A stretch of 64,000 bases of DNA. Source: Sphaerosporella brunnea. Its lineage: Eukaryota > Ascomycota > Pezizomycetes > Pezizales > Pyronemataceae. Positions 11,055 through 23,702 of this stretch are shown one piece after another; within the stretch, counting starts at the first letter, position 1; each line of letters opens with the position of its first letter. Made by a program: the position numbers and the translations under genes. The stretch covers positions 1 to 64,000 of the forward strand of contig VXIS01000225.1 in NCBI GenBank assembly GCA_008704415.1, read 5' to 3'. Under the pieces are notes generated by a model. It searched no databases, was not told the DNA's origin, and saw nothing but the letters and a program-made list of their open reading frames with translations.

Positions 11055-14048
11055 GGCTGGTTCGGCGGAGAAAACCGAAAGTTGAATCGTTGATCGAGTT
11101 GGAAGGATTTGCGGGTGGAGGGGTTAAAAGGAGTGAAAACCGGGGAAACCAGCAGCGGGATGGGAACACTCAAATACGATACTGCACCTTGCCAAAGCCC
11201 GCCACACCTCCCTTAAGGAGTATTTTCATGCGCTCATCCTCTGCTACGCTAAATGGGAGTTTCCGCTCTCGCTTGCCAAAGGTGACATCCTGACAGGCAG
11301 GGAAGCCGTTGAGGACCCGACGTCCTGGGGGCCAGGCCCAACTAGTGTAAATCGCCTTTCTTATCTCAAGGTTGCCCGGATTTATACAGGCTTAACCATT
11401 CTTCTGGGTACTCTTTACACCATCTCCAAATGTAGCGTATTCTGTTCGCGATGTTGGTTAAAGAGCTCGAGGCGCTCATTGCGGCAAGACATCAGCACAA
11501 CTCGAGCGACTGGAGCCCAGAATCTAGGTAGCGGTGGCGATTATGGACACGGCCAGACAAGTGCATAATCCAATGGACGGCAGTCGACAACTTTGGTATC
11601 GAGCGGGCTCAAGTTCCAGTGGGTCGCAAGATATGAACATGAATAACCCTAATCAACAGCCCTGTCCACATGTGACCGAAACGTGGGGTGTACCTTACTC
11701 AAATTACGTCGCAGCAAAGTCTTCAGCAAGCATCTCCCGGCAAAGTCATGAAATGAAACCTTTCAACCAGGTCTGGCCGGTCAACTGTCGCGTTCGAATT
11801 CCCGCTTCATGAGCAGTTACTCTCGGCCTCGCTCTGCCAGAACTCAGTACTCTAGAGTCTAGAGTACAGCACTTGTCCACCTGCTTTGTCGAATTGTTTA
11901 CCATTGATCCGACACCATCCGGTCGTTCGGATGGGCAGATGAAGAAACATCTGCCGGTGCGATTGGAATTTTCCCGGTCAATCTACCGATGCAGGGAGAT
12001 GTCAACCCAGGGCCAATCGGGGGAATGTCCACACGCCACCAAAAATGGATACAAGATGGCTTCAGCGCAAGAGGTCCGAGCGCACACCCGTGCGGTCGCG
12101 CACGTTCATTGAACCAGCGAGGCGCGCCCCTTTCGATCTAGATTTAAAAACAATGGCGGCCATCTTCCTTGACTGGACGGGCTTGCAGAAAGCCGCCTGC
12201 GGACATCGCTCGTCGGCGGAGAGTCGCCTTTTCAACCGAACTTTTACAGGTAAACAGCCCGCCAAGATTAACAAGATACGTATTGATTAGTACGCGCTTT
12301 TTACTTGCAAAAGTAGCCCCCCAACTGCGGACATCTCAAAAGGATATCTAGATACATAGAGCTTCATCGACTGCTCACTCAACACCACAACTTACTGACC
12401 ACTCGCCATCTATTGTATTGAATTCACCAAATAGAATGCTTCCCATTGCTACCAAAACCGAGTAAAAATGTGGTGGTTTGTCCTCGCGGATTTTCCAAGT
12501 CCCCAGCACCCTGTCGCAACGCGGGAATCGCTCCCTGTAATTTGCGCTTCACCCGTCATTGCAGCTGTAGGACAGGGATTGGTTGGATAGCGAAGCTGCC
12601 CCTGATCTGATCTTGGTTCGGCTTTGGGCTCCGAGACATCGACGTCAGAAAATCCGAGTGGTGAATATCATTGCAAGCGGTGGCCTTGATGTTCATGGTA
12701 GGAGTAGGGTTTTTTCCGATTGTCAAGATGCTATGATGGAGAGTAGTTAACTGTGTCGTACGCGTGGGCAGAGGCCGTTGCTTTCCAACAAACGGCAAGT
12801 CTGTATCGAGGCATTCCGTGCTCGGCAAAAGAAGCGAGAGACACCTTCCGCTTGCACATACATCGACCGACGGTCGGAACGGGAAGGACACACGCCAGGC
12901 GTCATAAATTATCACTAGGACCCCCTAACCTCATAAGTGTTCGTCTGCCCAACTGCCACCCACTTTTTCCGTCCTGGATGGACACGTGCATGAAAAATTT
13001 ATATCTACCTACCTAGGTAGGTATATATCCCCTCAGCTCTGGATAGTCCTAAATTGTTTTTTTTTTCTGTAAACGTATCAGCATTCCGAAAGTTTCACGA
13101 ACGGGTTCACGCCGGAAACCCGGACTTTCAAAGGTCCTGTGCATCTCCAGGGGGCTCCCACAGAGCGATGGAGAAAGCAGAGGAGATCAGCCTCTGTTCT
13201 CGGCCGCATGACGGAGAGCAAACAGTTCCGAAGATACTCATTAATGCTTCAAAGTGGCTCGGTGTTGCGGATCTATCGATAGGAAACGTGAAGGACCGCG
13301 TCCGACGAACACTGAATCGGTCCCACGCCTTGACTCCACCCAATATGCTTGAGGAGGTAGGTATGCGAGCACGCACGGGGGCCGGTGCGGCTGCGGGATA
13401 GCAGGCCGCTCCCCGCAAAACTGTGCTATGGCCACACGGCTTCTTGACTCACTCGAAGCCGTGACGGCGACGTCACTAAAGCCGGATGATCTTGCCAGAC
13501 TACCCATTCCAGAAGGGCCAGGGGATTCGGGAGGAACGTTTTCCCGCGGGAAGAAAGCGTCTGCCCACCGGTCCTGATATTTCTTTCTCTCACTCGTGCG
13601 GCGGTGCGGTGAACATCGCAAATCATTTATCAGATTCAGCGATCATTTTTGTGGATGAAGGAGCGCCATACTATCTCTATCTATCACAATTGTAGGTCAT
13701 CATAGAATGCTAAAGGGGGCTGGATGCACTACCCACTTTATCTGAATCACATGTAATCACTCGAATTAAGATTTAGTGTGATCACCTTTCTGAGCCAAAT
13801 GTGCTTGATAGCTGTATTAACATTACTTTCGAGAAAATAGATGAGTCTGGTGTATTATATGTGAAGGAAACATGCCAGTCGGCGGGTGTATGTGCCAAAA
13901 AAAATCCCAACGCCTGTCCCATATGCCGCTCAGTACCAAGAAATCAATTCGTCGCTATCATGCCTAAACTTTTCGCAAATTTATTAACGTCACTGGGATA
14001 CCTCGATCAGCTTAAAAGCAACAGTTGGGGCCAATTCAGATGACGGAC
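11055..14048. other. gene-free spacer
   Basis: No supported gene. A small frame at 13801-14043 contains a CPICR box resembling the end of a RING finger but lacks the preceding ligands. A perfect palindromic CCTACCTAGGTAGG lies at about 13010. About 13680-14000 is AT-rich. Confidence 0.45.
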
Positions 14049-15979
14049 TCACCTTTTCCCCTTGGAAGTGATTCCCCATGGACTCGATCGTTTCGGAATG
14101 CAATCGCTGAGGCGAAACGGGGATGGCAAGTCCTGTGAATCGAAGTCGAATTCCACATCCTGCCGCACAATTTGAGGAACGGTGGTAGGCGCTGGTGGAA
14201 TCGCATTGGAAGCGGGGCTCGTGGGTGTAGGCGGCAACCTCTGCGGCGCTAAAAACGGCGAACACTCCAACAGTTCCTCCTCATCCCGCTCCTCGGCTCG
14301 CATCTCTGGAATAGGTGCGGGTTGGTAAACGGATGCTTCCCTTCGTCTTCGTTGGTCGATCGGGTCGACCACAAGTACCATCCAGACTCCCACATTCCCA
14401 TCGCCATCCTGCAGAGGAGTGCAGTGGATCCACCTATCTCTCCCCTCCAAGGAGTCACGATTCGTGAGCCAGCAAACCTTAGCCGTCACACTGTCTCCGG
14501 ACTTCAGGGCGTGGTGCACTTCCTCTCGCACCCTCGGTGAGCCGCCAACCTTGCTAAGAAAAGGAAGTTGGTGGATCCCGGGTGTCCGTAGCGATGGAGA
14601 AGTAAACAGAATTCGAAGAGATGGATAGGGCCGGATAAGAAGCCAGTTCTGGTATACACCTTTCAAAGACGGTAGATCCCGACCGCTGGACAGCATAGTG
14701 GGTGAGCATGGTAATGAGGGCGATCGAGGGAAATTCGGTTGCTCGAACGGTGGCGTGTTGTCCGCCACTAGAACTCGGGGCCTTCGGTTTACCGAGGGAT
14801 TCCTTTCACGTCTCAGTGTCCCCTCCCTCCCGAGCCTTTTTCCGCTGTGTAACCGCCCTCCATAGTTCCTACCAGTCTCGATCTCCCTGTCGTTGAAAAG
14901 CTCTGCTAGTTCTCGAAACTCATCCTTCTCTTCGGCGCCCTCCTCCTCCTCGTGTCGTGGCTCTGGCTCTTCCGCAGAGGATAGGCCGATCCCATCTTTG
15001 AGCAGGTTGGTGACATCAATCTGGGCACCGATACAGTATCTGATCTGGCCTTGCGAATCGTATAGTGGCGCCACCATCAGGAGGTTGAAGAAGGGTGAAC
15101 CATCCCGCCTACTTTTGGGGTTTTTAGTTGCGATTCAAGATGGCGGTTCCTAGGAACGCTACTTACTAGTTTAAAAAAAGCTCACTGGTCTCTTTCTGCC
15201 CTTCGATTGCCAATTCCAGGCGTCGGACGGTCTTCTTATCTGTGGACGGTCCTTGGAGAAAGCGGCAATTCCGACCAATGGCATATGAGACGCCATACTG
15301 CGTCACACGGTTGAATTCTGGTTTCGGTCAGCGGTGTTTTGGGACGGCTGGGTAGTGGGTTATAATCATAACGTTATCTACCTTCACTCATGAGGATGAT
15401 TGGATTATCCTCTCTTCGGGGGTCCGTAAGGCAGAAGCATTCTCCCAGTCCGTCCACCGCATCGACCAACTCGCGTCTCAGATCACCCGTTATCCGCTTG
15501 GTAACGTTGTGCGAAACAACTTGGATCATTGTGTGGGTCACATATTTTGTGAGCTCCTCCAAGAGGCCTTCGAAAGCGGCGTCCTTGCACTTCTTCAGAT
15601 CGCTGCTGTGAAGCTTGGGAACTGCCTCACCCTCGATTCCGGCGGCGATAGCATTGACATAGGCCAGCGCTTTGAGGGCTTTTAGGGAATCGAGATAGCA
15701 GATGAGTGTTTTGAGGCCGTCCGGGGAGTGGGCGGCTAAGAAGTCGGCGAAGTTGGATAGCAGCAGCGGGTGTTTTAGGAGCTTTGACAGATGACTCGGG
15801 CCCAGTATTTTGGCTTGTAATTCATCGTAGGAGAAATCGGGAGAAGCATCCGTTGACAGCGGAAGGAGGTCATAGGAATGTGGATCATCGTCAAATTTGT
15901 CATGGGACTGTAACGGAGATCTGGAAGACGGTGAAGCGGAGAGCATGTCAAACGTCGAGTAGCGACGAGTCTTGGACAT
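14049..15979 (-). CDS. RGS-LOV blue-light photoreceptor (BcLOV4-like)
   Basis: Three exons (15382-15979, 15167-15317, 14049-15111) join to 1812 nt, 603 aa. Introns of 64 and 55 nt have donors GTAGAT and GTAAGT; the first has a CTGAC branch site. The N-terminal half (about residues 45-175) has a regulator-of-G-protein-signalling fold pattern. A LOV domain follows (about 185-285): FCLTDPR, then QYGVSYAIGRNCRFLQGP, in which Cys217 is the expected flavin-adduct cysteine, then RRDGSPFFNLLMVAP. After an acidic linker comes a second PAS-like region (about 395-500) and a Pro-rich tail. Known fungal RGS-LOV proteins are close to this length and move to anionic membrane lipids in blue light. A GTGAGT sits exactly at the stop, so an alternative last exon is possible. 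Inferred role: light-gated control of heterotrimeric G-protein signalling at the plasma membrane. Confidence 0.92.
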
Positions 15980-16260
15980 GGTGAGAAGCGGAGCTAGGTA
16001 GGCTTTTTAGATTCGATTGTAGGTATGAAAGAAATAGTAGTGTTACCACCTGAGTATGCGGAGTAGAAAACTGAACTTCTGGCGCGGAAACCGAAGTCTT
16101 TATAGGATGTTTTGCTTGGCTTGTACTCCGCATGCAAACAGGATGTTCAAGCAGCTCGATCTCCACGCCCTGTAAAACAAAATTGGGAGACCTCGAGATC
16201 GTGCACTAGTGGGCTGGACAAGACGGATCGGGAGCAGGGATGCAAAGGCGGGAATCTAGA

Positions 16261-16560
16261 TCACTTTGCTCTTTCAGACTTCCCGCACTTGTGATGGGGA
16301 TCCCTTTTTGATTTGATTTCCGGGTGGCCCATCGTAGCGAAGAGCAGCAATTTCTGTAAATGTTGGGGAGAAGCGACGAGGCTAAGACTTCGTAGGCCCT
16401 CGGATGAGGCATGACTAGGGGAATAGTAGGATTGCGCCGAAAAGTGTAGGTTGAGGGTGCAATCCATCAACGTCAATTGAAAGCGATGATACAGCCTACA
16501 CTCTTCCTCAAACTGAAGTAACAGCGATTCTTCAACAGCAGCCACTGCCATCGCTTGCAT
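16261..16560 (-). CDS. hypothetical open frame upstream of RGS-LOV
   Basis: The frame could start at ATG 16560 (MQAMAVAAVEESLLL), after an in-frame stretch with possible AG acceptors. The first third looks helical and acidic, the rest is unremarkable. It lies about 280 bp upstream of the RGS-LOV start on the same strand. No domain recognised; it may be an exon fragment or chance. Confidence 0.22.
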   Translation of the reverse strand: MQAMAVAAVEESLLLQFEEECRLYHRFQLTLMDCTLNLHFSAQSYYSPSHASSEGLRSLSLVASPQHLQKLLLFATMGHPEIKSKRDPHHKCGKSERAK

Positions 16561-16611
16561 GGCAGGAACTGGTCCGTTGACTGCTGTTATCTTCTGTATA
16601 TCGATGTGCAC

Positions 16612-18066
16612 GTCCGTGCGTGACAGTTAAATTTGGTCCAAGACCATCCGGAGCCAATACTAATCATTAAACCCTATTCTTGGCTTTCGAATTTGTGCGT
16701 CCTGAGAGCGTACCTGCAGCTGTGTGCCGCCTGTGACGTTGCGCCAGAACCCATTACATAGTACAGCCGAACCTTTCTACAAGAATACCCCTTATGAGAA
16801 TAACTTTTGTATAAGACTGCGTGGCCGCGGTCCCGACGGTTTTGTGTGGGAAATAAGAATATTAATTTGTATGGTAGTCTTATAAAAAGTGCGGCTGAGC
16901 AACGCTGCGCAAAAAGCAATTATCGCCCCTTTATCGCCACAACTGCGTGTGCGAGCGTTCGAGTTCGCCAATCAGTGGGATGAGCAGCAGGACCCAAAGG
17001 ACTGCGACCCGAAAGTAATCCGCGCTCTAAAACAGTGTACAGCAGACACAGTTGGAGGATTTCTTTGGATTTATGTGTATGGCGGCATCAAAATTACAGA
17101 ACTGTGAGCTTTGGACGTCGAAAAGCGAGCAGACGTTGAGGAGCGCGCACCCTGCGCGCGTGGGCGACGCATCACCGGTAATTACTCGCACGCCAAGCCA
17201 ACCTCTCTGCAAGAATACCCGCCATACACCCCCGATCCCGAGACATCCTTATAGAGAGGTTCTCCTGTACCAACTGACTGGAGACGAGCGCAGAGCCGAC
17301 AGGGGATTTCCCATGCGATGCGGAGCCTACGTTCTTACTCTGGGCGGCAAAAAACCAAAAAATGCGGATGGGCGAGTGGCTTTTCCTTCGAGTAGGTTTC
17401 AGCCACTTGCCGCAGTTGCATTTTTTGGCTCTAAATGCCGGCCCCGAGTATTTCGTTTCGTTTAGATAACTACTTCAATGAGGCTGAATCTCTCGTGGTT
17501 TTGTTGGGCTTCTGGAGAGTAGATTCAGACAGTCGCCCTTGATGAATCTCATGTATGTAAGAATGCTTACCTGAGCCGGACGGAAGAAGTTGTATAGCGA
17601 GTTCAATTAAGCAGTCAGCATATGTTCTCGTACCTTCGAAAGGGGAGTTTTTTGTCCACGCCAGTTTTCTGTGGTTGGGTTTTTTTTTGTTTTTTCCCGC
17701 ATCCCGGACAGGGATGCAGACAGCGGAGTGGCTTGGTACCGTCTTTTGTGGCTGTTGCACTTCGACATATGCACTTTCGTTCGGTCACAGGCGTGCGGAT
17801 GTCAGATCGCTGGACACCTCTTCCATTTATAGGATATATACCACCATCTGCGTTGCGTTTATATTACACGTACGTACTAGAGTACGATTACATACTTTGT
17901 AAGTCGGTACTTAGACATAAAAAAGCAAAAACATATCTGCCGCTCCTGCATGCGAGCTTACCGGCGTCTATATTACATTCAGCTGCCCATAGTTCTCCAC
18001 GGTTCCTATCTGCCCATCCCTTCGCAACCCAGAGTGTGCTCAGAAAGGAGTACCCAAGCTGATACC
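16612..18066. other. gene-free spacer
   Basis: Several overlapping frames, none with domain or exon support. A block at about 17385-17460 (CCTTCGAGTAGGTTTCAGCCA, then TTGCATTTTTT, then CCCCGAGTA) recurs diverged at about 42515-42600, so part is an old repeat. Confidence 0.45.
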
Positions 18067-19256
18067 ATGACTATAGAACCTATTTGTACGTAAGAAGATC
18101 CCCCGCGTTTCCCGCCCTGTCTCAGTAACTTGGACCCTTTTACAGCGGGGCCTTCGGCTGTTTCCTGCCAGCCTGAGAGCGACACAACACTTGTCCAGGC
18201 TCTACCCCCTCCGCCGCCGACTTTATCCTCCTCCTCATCCTCGCATTCCGGAACCCGACCCACTGTTGTTACGCTCCACAAAAGTGAGGAACCAGCTCGG
18301 ACCTCTCCGACCAATGCCACGCACACTGCTATCGCCGGTCTGGAACATCTCCCTCCGATACCTTACTCTCTCAGGACACGGAAAATCTCGATTCTCATCG
18401 TATGGACCATACTAATCCTGGACTCTGTTGTGCTGCCACTCTCGCTTTTTTTTATCCTCAAGTACGGCGCCGGATGGTCTGATGTCAAGAGCACGTTCTC
18501 TCAGGTCCGTTCATGGAGAGTCCCCTTGCTGACATGCTCAATCATGTAGATCTCGGAGTCTCGAATGGAGTCTTTGGTTTCGTCGCTCTGACCCAATACA
18601 CGCTTCGCGGTTACCGTTTATTGAAGCCTAATCCTCAGTACCGACCCCTGGATTCGCCGCGGTGGGCATTGGATGTATATCAGTGGCAATTCACCCTCGG
18701 GTTCATTCTGATCACCCTCATGATCTCATTAGCCACTGGGCCAGAAAATCTGCGTCTTATCGCGCTCGTCCCGTCTATTCTACCCGCCATGTGTGCTCCG
18801 CAATTTCTCTTCTCTTGCTTCTGCTTCAAGGCCGGCTGGAAGCTCCCCATGAATCTTTCTTCCATGCGGAAGGGTAGCATCGCGCCACCTTCTGTCTTTA
18901 CGATTGTTGAGGACGTTATTGCGGTCGACGGTGGAGGTGGAAGGATCTTTCGGGCCGCCTGGCTGCGACGATATGAGGCGAGCAAGCCTTTCAGGGAGAT
19001 GATGTTCAAGCTTACCATATTTTGGGGCTTGGGTTGCATTTTGGCGGTGGGTGTTGCGTGTAGTGTTGCTTTCGCGGTGCAAACTATCTACGTCGCGTTT
19101 GCACTGGGGTGGGTCATACCATTTGTGTGGGCTGGCTTATGGGCGGTGGCTACAACGTTCTGGGTGCAGAGGATGTTGAAGGAGGAGGAAGCATCATGGC
19201 AGCAAAGTAGCCACATCGAAATGGCGCATAACCAAAACATAAGTTCTCAGCCATGA
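18067..19256 (+). CDS. fungal multi-pass membrane protein of unknown function
   Basis: Exon 1 is 18067-18085 (ATG plus a 60-nt intron GTACGT..ACAG); exon 2 begins at 18146 in matching phase; the last exon ends at TGA 19256. The second intron must change frame by two. Only a donor at 18509 with the acceptor at 18549 (41 nt) or 18558 (50 nt) keeps the frame, giving about 360 aa. A better-looking GTCCGT donor at 18505 would break it, so this junction is uncertain. The protein has a Ser/Pro-rich N-terminus and six or seven hydrophobic segments: near IPYSLRTRKISILIVW, VLPLSLFFI, VFGFVALT, the YQWQFTLGFILI helix, a Cys/Phe-rich helix and two C-terminal helices. The LDSVVLP start of the second helix and the YRPLDSPRWALD loop resemble a conserved but uncharacterised ascomycete family. 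I cannot name a function. Confidence 0.65.
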
Positions 19257-22093
19257 GCCTGGGGTTGTTGTGGTTTAGCTGTGATACTTATCGACTTTGT
19301 TGGTATCGTGTGGCCAATTATCTATTTTATTAGTTACCTTTGGAACTAGCAACAACACATGTCAAACAGGATGAAAGTAGTATTGGGGGCGGATAGACTA
19401 GCTATTAACTTGACGTACGTTTTTTTTTTTTGGGAATCGCATTCTTTTTAAACGCAAGAAAGCGGGGGGATCTTCATTGGGGAGCTGCGTCACACTGCAT
19501 TTGTGCTCGTACAATCTGCAAGGTTTCGTGAACATCACTTCCTCGTTCTGGTATCTTCTATATCTCTCGGTGTCAAACTGTAAGCGCCCAGCACAAAACG
19601 CTTCCTGGGAAGGTTTTTGGACTCGATCCATATCAGATCTGTTCATGGGCCCCGGGCGCGTCTGTGGCCTCTGCCATCAACATCGTATGTAGAGTATCAA
19701 TTTCTGCTTTGGGCAGAACGCAAACATTCGGTTTATGGTGAATTATTGCTCGACAAAAACTCAAGAGAGCGGCGCCACGCACCTGTAGGCATTCAACAAT
19801 CCCCGCCTTGCATAGTTGGTTAACTTTCTATTCGGCTGAGGTGCAATACTCACAAGACTGAAGATCCCATTCCAATGAAAAACCTGTGCATATGATGGCC
19901 AGCATCAACAACCAAGGCCTTTGAACCGGACGGGACTATCCCCCAGGAGTCTACCTGGCGGTTAATCGCGATCATAACCTCCGAAAACAGTCTGCCTCTA
20001 CATTGGCTCGTCATGAGAGGGGTTTTGCCAGCCAATATCGACGACCGCGAATCAGTCTTCGAGTCCAGCTGATATACCATTCGTTTACCTTTCGAACATC
20101 ATGAAAGAGTGTTGTTTGTCTAGGGGTTGAGAATTACCGTTATCCAACGATGATTAAATATTCTAGACGGCTGTAGAACGAGCGTTAGATGTTTGTTTTC
20201 CAAAGCATAAGCATGTATAAAAGCTTAGTATGGAATTGTCAAGCTGATGAGTCTGGAGTGAACGCGGCCCAGGATGTCATTTTGAAGGTGCAGGGACACG
20301 ACAGTGGGCCAGGCAGCTTCAGCCGGTGATGGCATCAACTCCAAGGAGCGACGAATCAAAGAAGCAGCGGCGTAAAGGTATGGCGCGCCTCGATCGAGAG
20401 GCCGTGCGGCGGCGTGGGTGCCTTGAGCTGCTGAACAGTTGCAATTCCAGGGCCATATCCGGAGCCCGAGCAATCATCATCCAACCCATTAGCAGTACAG
20501 TAATTCATCCGACATACACCATGATTCTACACAATTCAAGTGCCTACTAGTATTCAATTTGCAGCAATGCCTCGTCTTCCTGATCTTTAAATCTTCGAAG
20601 CATTCGAAGTTTCAGCTCCCCCGTCTCTGCCTTCTACCAATGGGTCAGAAGACTGATGTGTACTCTTGTGGGGTGTTGGCTCGGTTAACATTGACATCTC
20701 GATGAGCTCAGTGAGCTTCAAGAGTTCATGGAATACTGGGACAATGAGGTTGGGCTATCGTCAAAGGACAGGCTGAAGTTGCAGGGGGTTGTACGAAAGG
20801 CGAGGGCGGGGGCGCCGACGCTGAGATGCCATGAGGTTCCCCAAACGCACACATCCTTGCAGTCTGTCACTCACCACCTCGCCTATTCTACATAAACGGG
20901 TTTCCTTTCAAAATGTACCGGTAGAAAACCGTACAAGGCTGTGGACAAAAAAGATGGCCACCCGCAGCAAACCACACCAAAATACCGCTTAACTGCATCT
21001 GGAGGGGCCACAAACTTTGATGACACCTGTGCCTAAAATTTTTACTGAGGCATCCGAGACATCTCAATACTCCACTGCGAGAGTTAAAGAGTTTTTTTGT
21101 GGGGCAGTGCCTGAGTGGTGTTGAGGGTTTAGTGAAGCATTTCCTTGGAACCGCACTGTAAGCGAGGGAAATGGTACGGCGGACTTGCGGAGTAACCAAC
21201 ATCACCGACTTTCAAACCTGAAATCTCAACAACTATTGAATTTCAAGACTCAAACCCTTCTGGCATGTCAATTTCTCTTGATTTTTGGATATTTTCTGTT
21301 GTGACCGGCGAGTTTTGGTGCAATCGAGGCGGGTGGCCAGCCAGGGTTAACATAAAGTATTAGAATATGGACTGGTGAACCCCTGTTGAAACGATGTCGG
21401 ATGCAGGGCACGCTCGGTCACAGTACGGTGCGGCAAGATATTAGTCATCACCAGGACCCCGCTGGGAGTCTTGGCCCTGGTGAGTGGTCGCACATCACCA
21501 TAAGAGCCCGTTTTTGTGGCGCAGTCACGTATAGCGAGATAAATACCCCCAGCTGTCCGGCATAACCAGTTATTTGTGTGGGGAGAGGGTATAAAACCCC
21601 CAGAGGTCCGTCTGGTCCAGTGCTTCGGTGGGTGTCCGGTATCGTAGGGTGTGCGGGAAGCTTCCGACCTTTAAGCATCCGCTACCGCCAGGTATCCACC
21701 GTAACGAGGTCCGGTAGAGCCAGGTCTGACTGTTAGTAGAGGCCCGTTGTGCGAGTAAGACAACCCGAGAAACTGGTCTATTCGTCTCATCCCACCGCCC
21801 CATTAAAAATATCGAGTCCGGGCATATATGAGTGCCCGCCCGCTCTCCATCTAATCGGCTTCGTCGAACCACCCCGAATACAATCCCTTGAGCCTATATA
21901 CCTTTCGGTTCGAATTCTGCATTGCTGGATTATTACACCCCGTGGCCAGCCGGCCGCCGCTTGCCGCGGCATCCATTAAAACACCCCTGTACAGTATATA
22001 CATATCCCCCCTTTCTGGGGAATTCCACGGTTCATGAGCCGTCCGAAAAGATTAGTTCGATTGGTGGCTAATGCCCGTATTTGTGCAAAGCTA
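19257..22093. other. gene-free spacer
   Basis: No convincing coding frame, RNA gene or repeat seen. Short frames on both strands lack domains and splice continuity. Confidence 0.5.
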
Positions 22094-23702
22094 TTATTCA
22101 TCGGGTTCCGGTTTTCGTCCGTACACAACATAACTGGATAACGTCAGCAAAGCGCTCCACTCCATCATACCCTGCAAATAGTTTGAGTGCCACGCACAAG
22201 ATGTTGTACGAGTGAAGGTTCTTATTCCGCACCGCCGTGAGCGCATCCTTGCAGACGCCTTGGGCTTCACGCTTACTCATCCCCAAAATCCTCGTAAATG
22301 CAGCAAGCCCGTATGCATCGAACCCTTCTTCAATCAGTACTCGCGCAGTCCGACAGTGGGCAGGTTTGTTACATACCGGTTTCGTTGCTTAATAACACCA
22401 TCGACCCAATTTCCTTGAAGTGTTTTTCTCTCGCCCATGGTGCATGTGGTTGCTTGGCCCTCGCCGCAACGACAACATCAACAAAACCGGCTCCCACTAG
22501 CTGGTCCCGCAGGAATGTATCAGTCATGTGTGCCGGGCGGCCCATGACCACCATGGCCTCTTGGAGTTTTTGCCCGAATATGTTAAGCGGATTGTCCGGT
22601 GTGAGAGAACCATCGTCTGAATATGAAACGCCTGCATGTCAGGGAAGTTAGTTTCTATCCAAACTGTTCATACGAATCCCATCAGCAAGAAAAATTCACC
22701 TCCGATCTCGGCTAACTCTATGAAGCCGCCGGGTTCGAGGCATCTATACGCCTGCTGCAGCATGCTATGCCAGTCATCTATCGATTGTCCGAGATTTCGG
22801 GCGTGTATAAAGTCGAACGAATTTTCTGCGTACGTCCATTCGAGCTCGGCATCATCTACCTCGTATTTACTGCAAGAAACGAGCGGTCAGCTTCCTTGTC
22901 TCGCCGTAGCGTGGAGGTTCCATACCAATTTGGCGGCACCCTGGAGCAAGCAGGAACTTAGCATTCAATTTCACCCTTTTACGACACCGACTTGCAAGCT
23001 TGACTTACCACTTCGGCTGTATCGGACTACGCGAAAACGCGTCAAGTCAGCACTACCTAGCCAAGTCCCGGTCCCCGAGCCAGAAAACACACCTCAGATC
23101 CGTCCCTATCACTTCCGCACTCGGATACCGGTCCGCCATGTCGATCGCCCATATGCCGGTTCCTAATCCGTACAAAATTCCATCACTAATCAGCCCGCGC
23201 GCTCTCTCCGCCCCCGCCGCCCCGCCGCCCCCTTTTTCTCCCCCCCCCCCCCCCCCGACTCTTTTTCTCCCGCCAGCAACGCAACGCACCAGTGCCAATG
23301 TCCAGTATCCTCTGCGGATATTGCCCTATCGGAGCCAGGTGTAGCCGGCCATCCAGCTGCCGTAGCAAAATCTCGTGGTACAGGTCCATACGGTCCTGTT
23401 CGATCTCGTCCGTCGGCAGCAAGTTCTTGTCGACCCCGTAATAGCTGTGATATCGTCGGCCATTCTCGTAGACGTAGTGTTGCACGCTATCTGTCAAACT
23501 CGCCGTGGTCGTCTGTTGTCCGACGCTGCGATACGTTTCATCCCCTGGCGTGGCGAGCTGAAGCCCGTCCGTCCACGTTAGCGCGAGTGCAGGAAATCGC
23601 AGCAATTGGCCGTGGAACGCGGTTTCAGGGACGATGACTGCGGGAGGAAGAGGAGGAATGTACCGCGTTGGGGTCTATTTCGATCGAGAATTCGTTCACC
23701 AT
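22094..23702 (-). CDS. LaeA-like SAM-dependent methyltransferase, nine exons
   Basis: Exons 23664-23702, 23290-23557, 23093-23162, 23009-23026, 22926-22940, 22700-22869, 22377-22631, 22198-22327 and 22094-22133 join to 1005 nt, 334 aa, every phase matching. Markers in order: an [11 protein letters not shown] segment, [16 protein letters not shown], motif [15 protein letters not shown] (about residues 98-111), GTDLSPIQPKWVPPNC assembled across four exons, DDAELEW, the FDFIHARNL segment, [10 protein letters not shown] and the C-terminal [15 protein letters not shown]. These define the TAM/LaeA-like class of fungal methyltransferases, which includes the global secondary-metabolism regulator LaeA; other members have unrelated roles, so orthology is not claimed. 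Exons 4 and 5 are only 18 and 15 nt. The second intron (127 nt) holds a 17-nt C run on the + strand. No cluster of biosynthetic genes adjoins. Confidence 0.88.

Noticed and set aside
13801..14043. Possible RING finger protein (CPICR box)
   Set aside because: Only the last ligand pair is present; no upstream C-x2-C or C-x-H core in any frame, and the region is AT-rich without a plausible exon chain.
18505..18549. Intron with GTCCGT donor in the membrane-protein gene
   Set aside because: It looks best by consensus, but its length (45 nt) keeps the wrong frame for the downstream exon; the donor at 18509 was used instead.
23240..23256. 17-nt C run as a frameshift in coding sequence
   Set aside because: It lies inside an intron that the exon phases require, so it does not affect the protein.
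22094..23702. Secondary-metabolite gene cluster around the LaeA-like methyltransferase
   Set aside because: No polyketide synthase, NRPS, terpene cyclase, P450 or transporter within the window.
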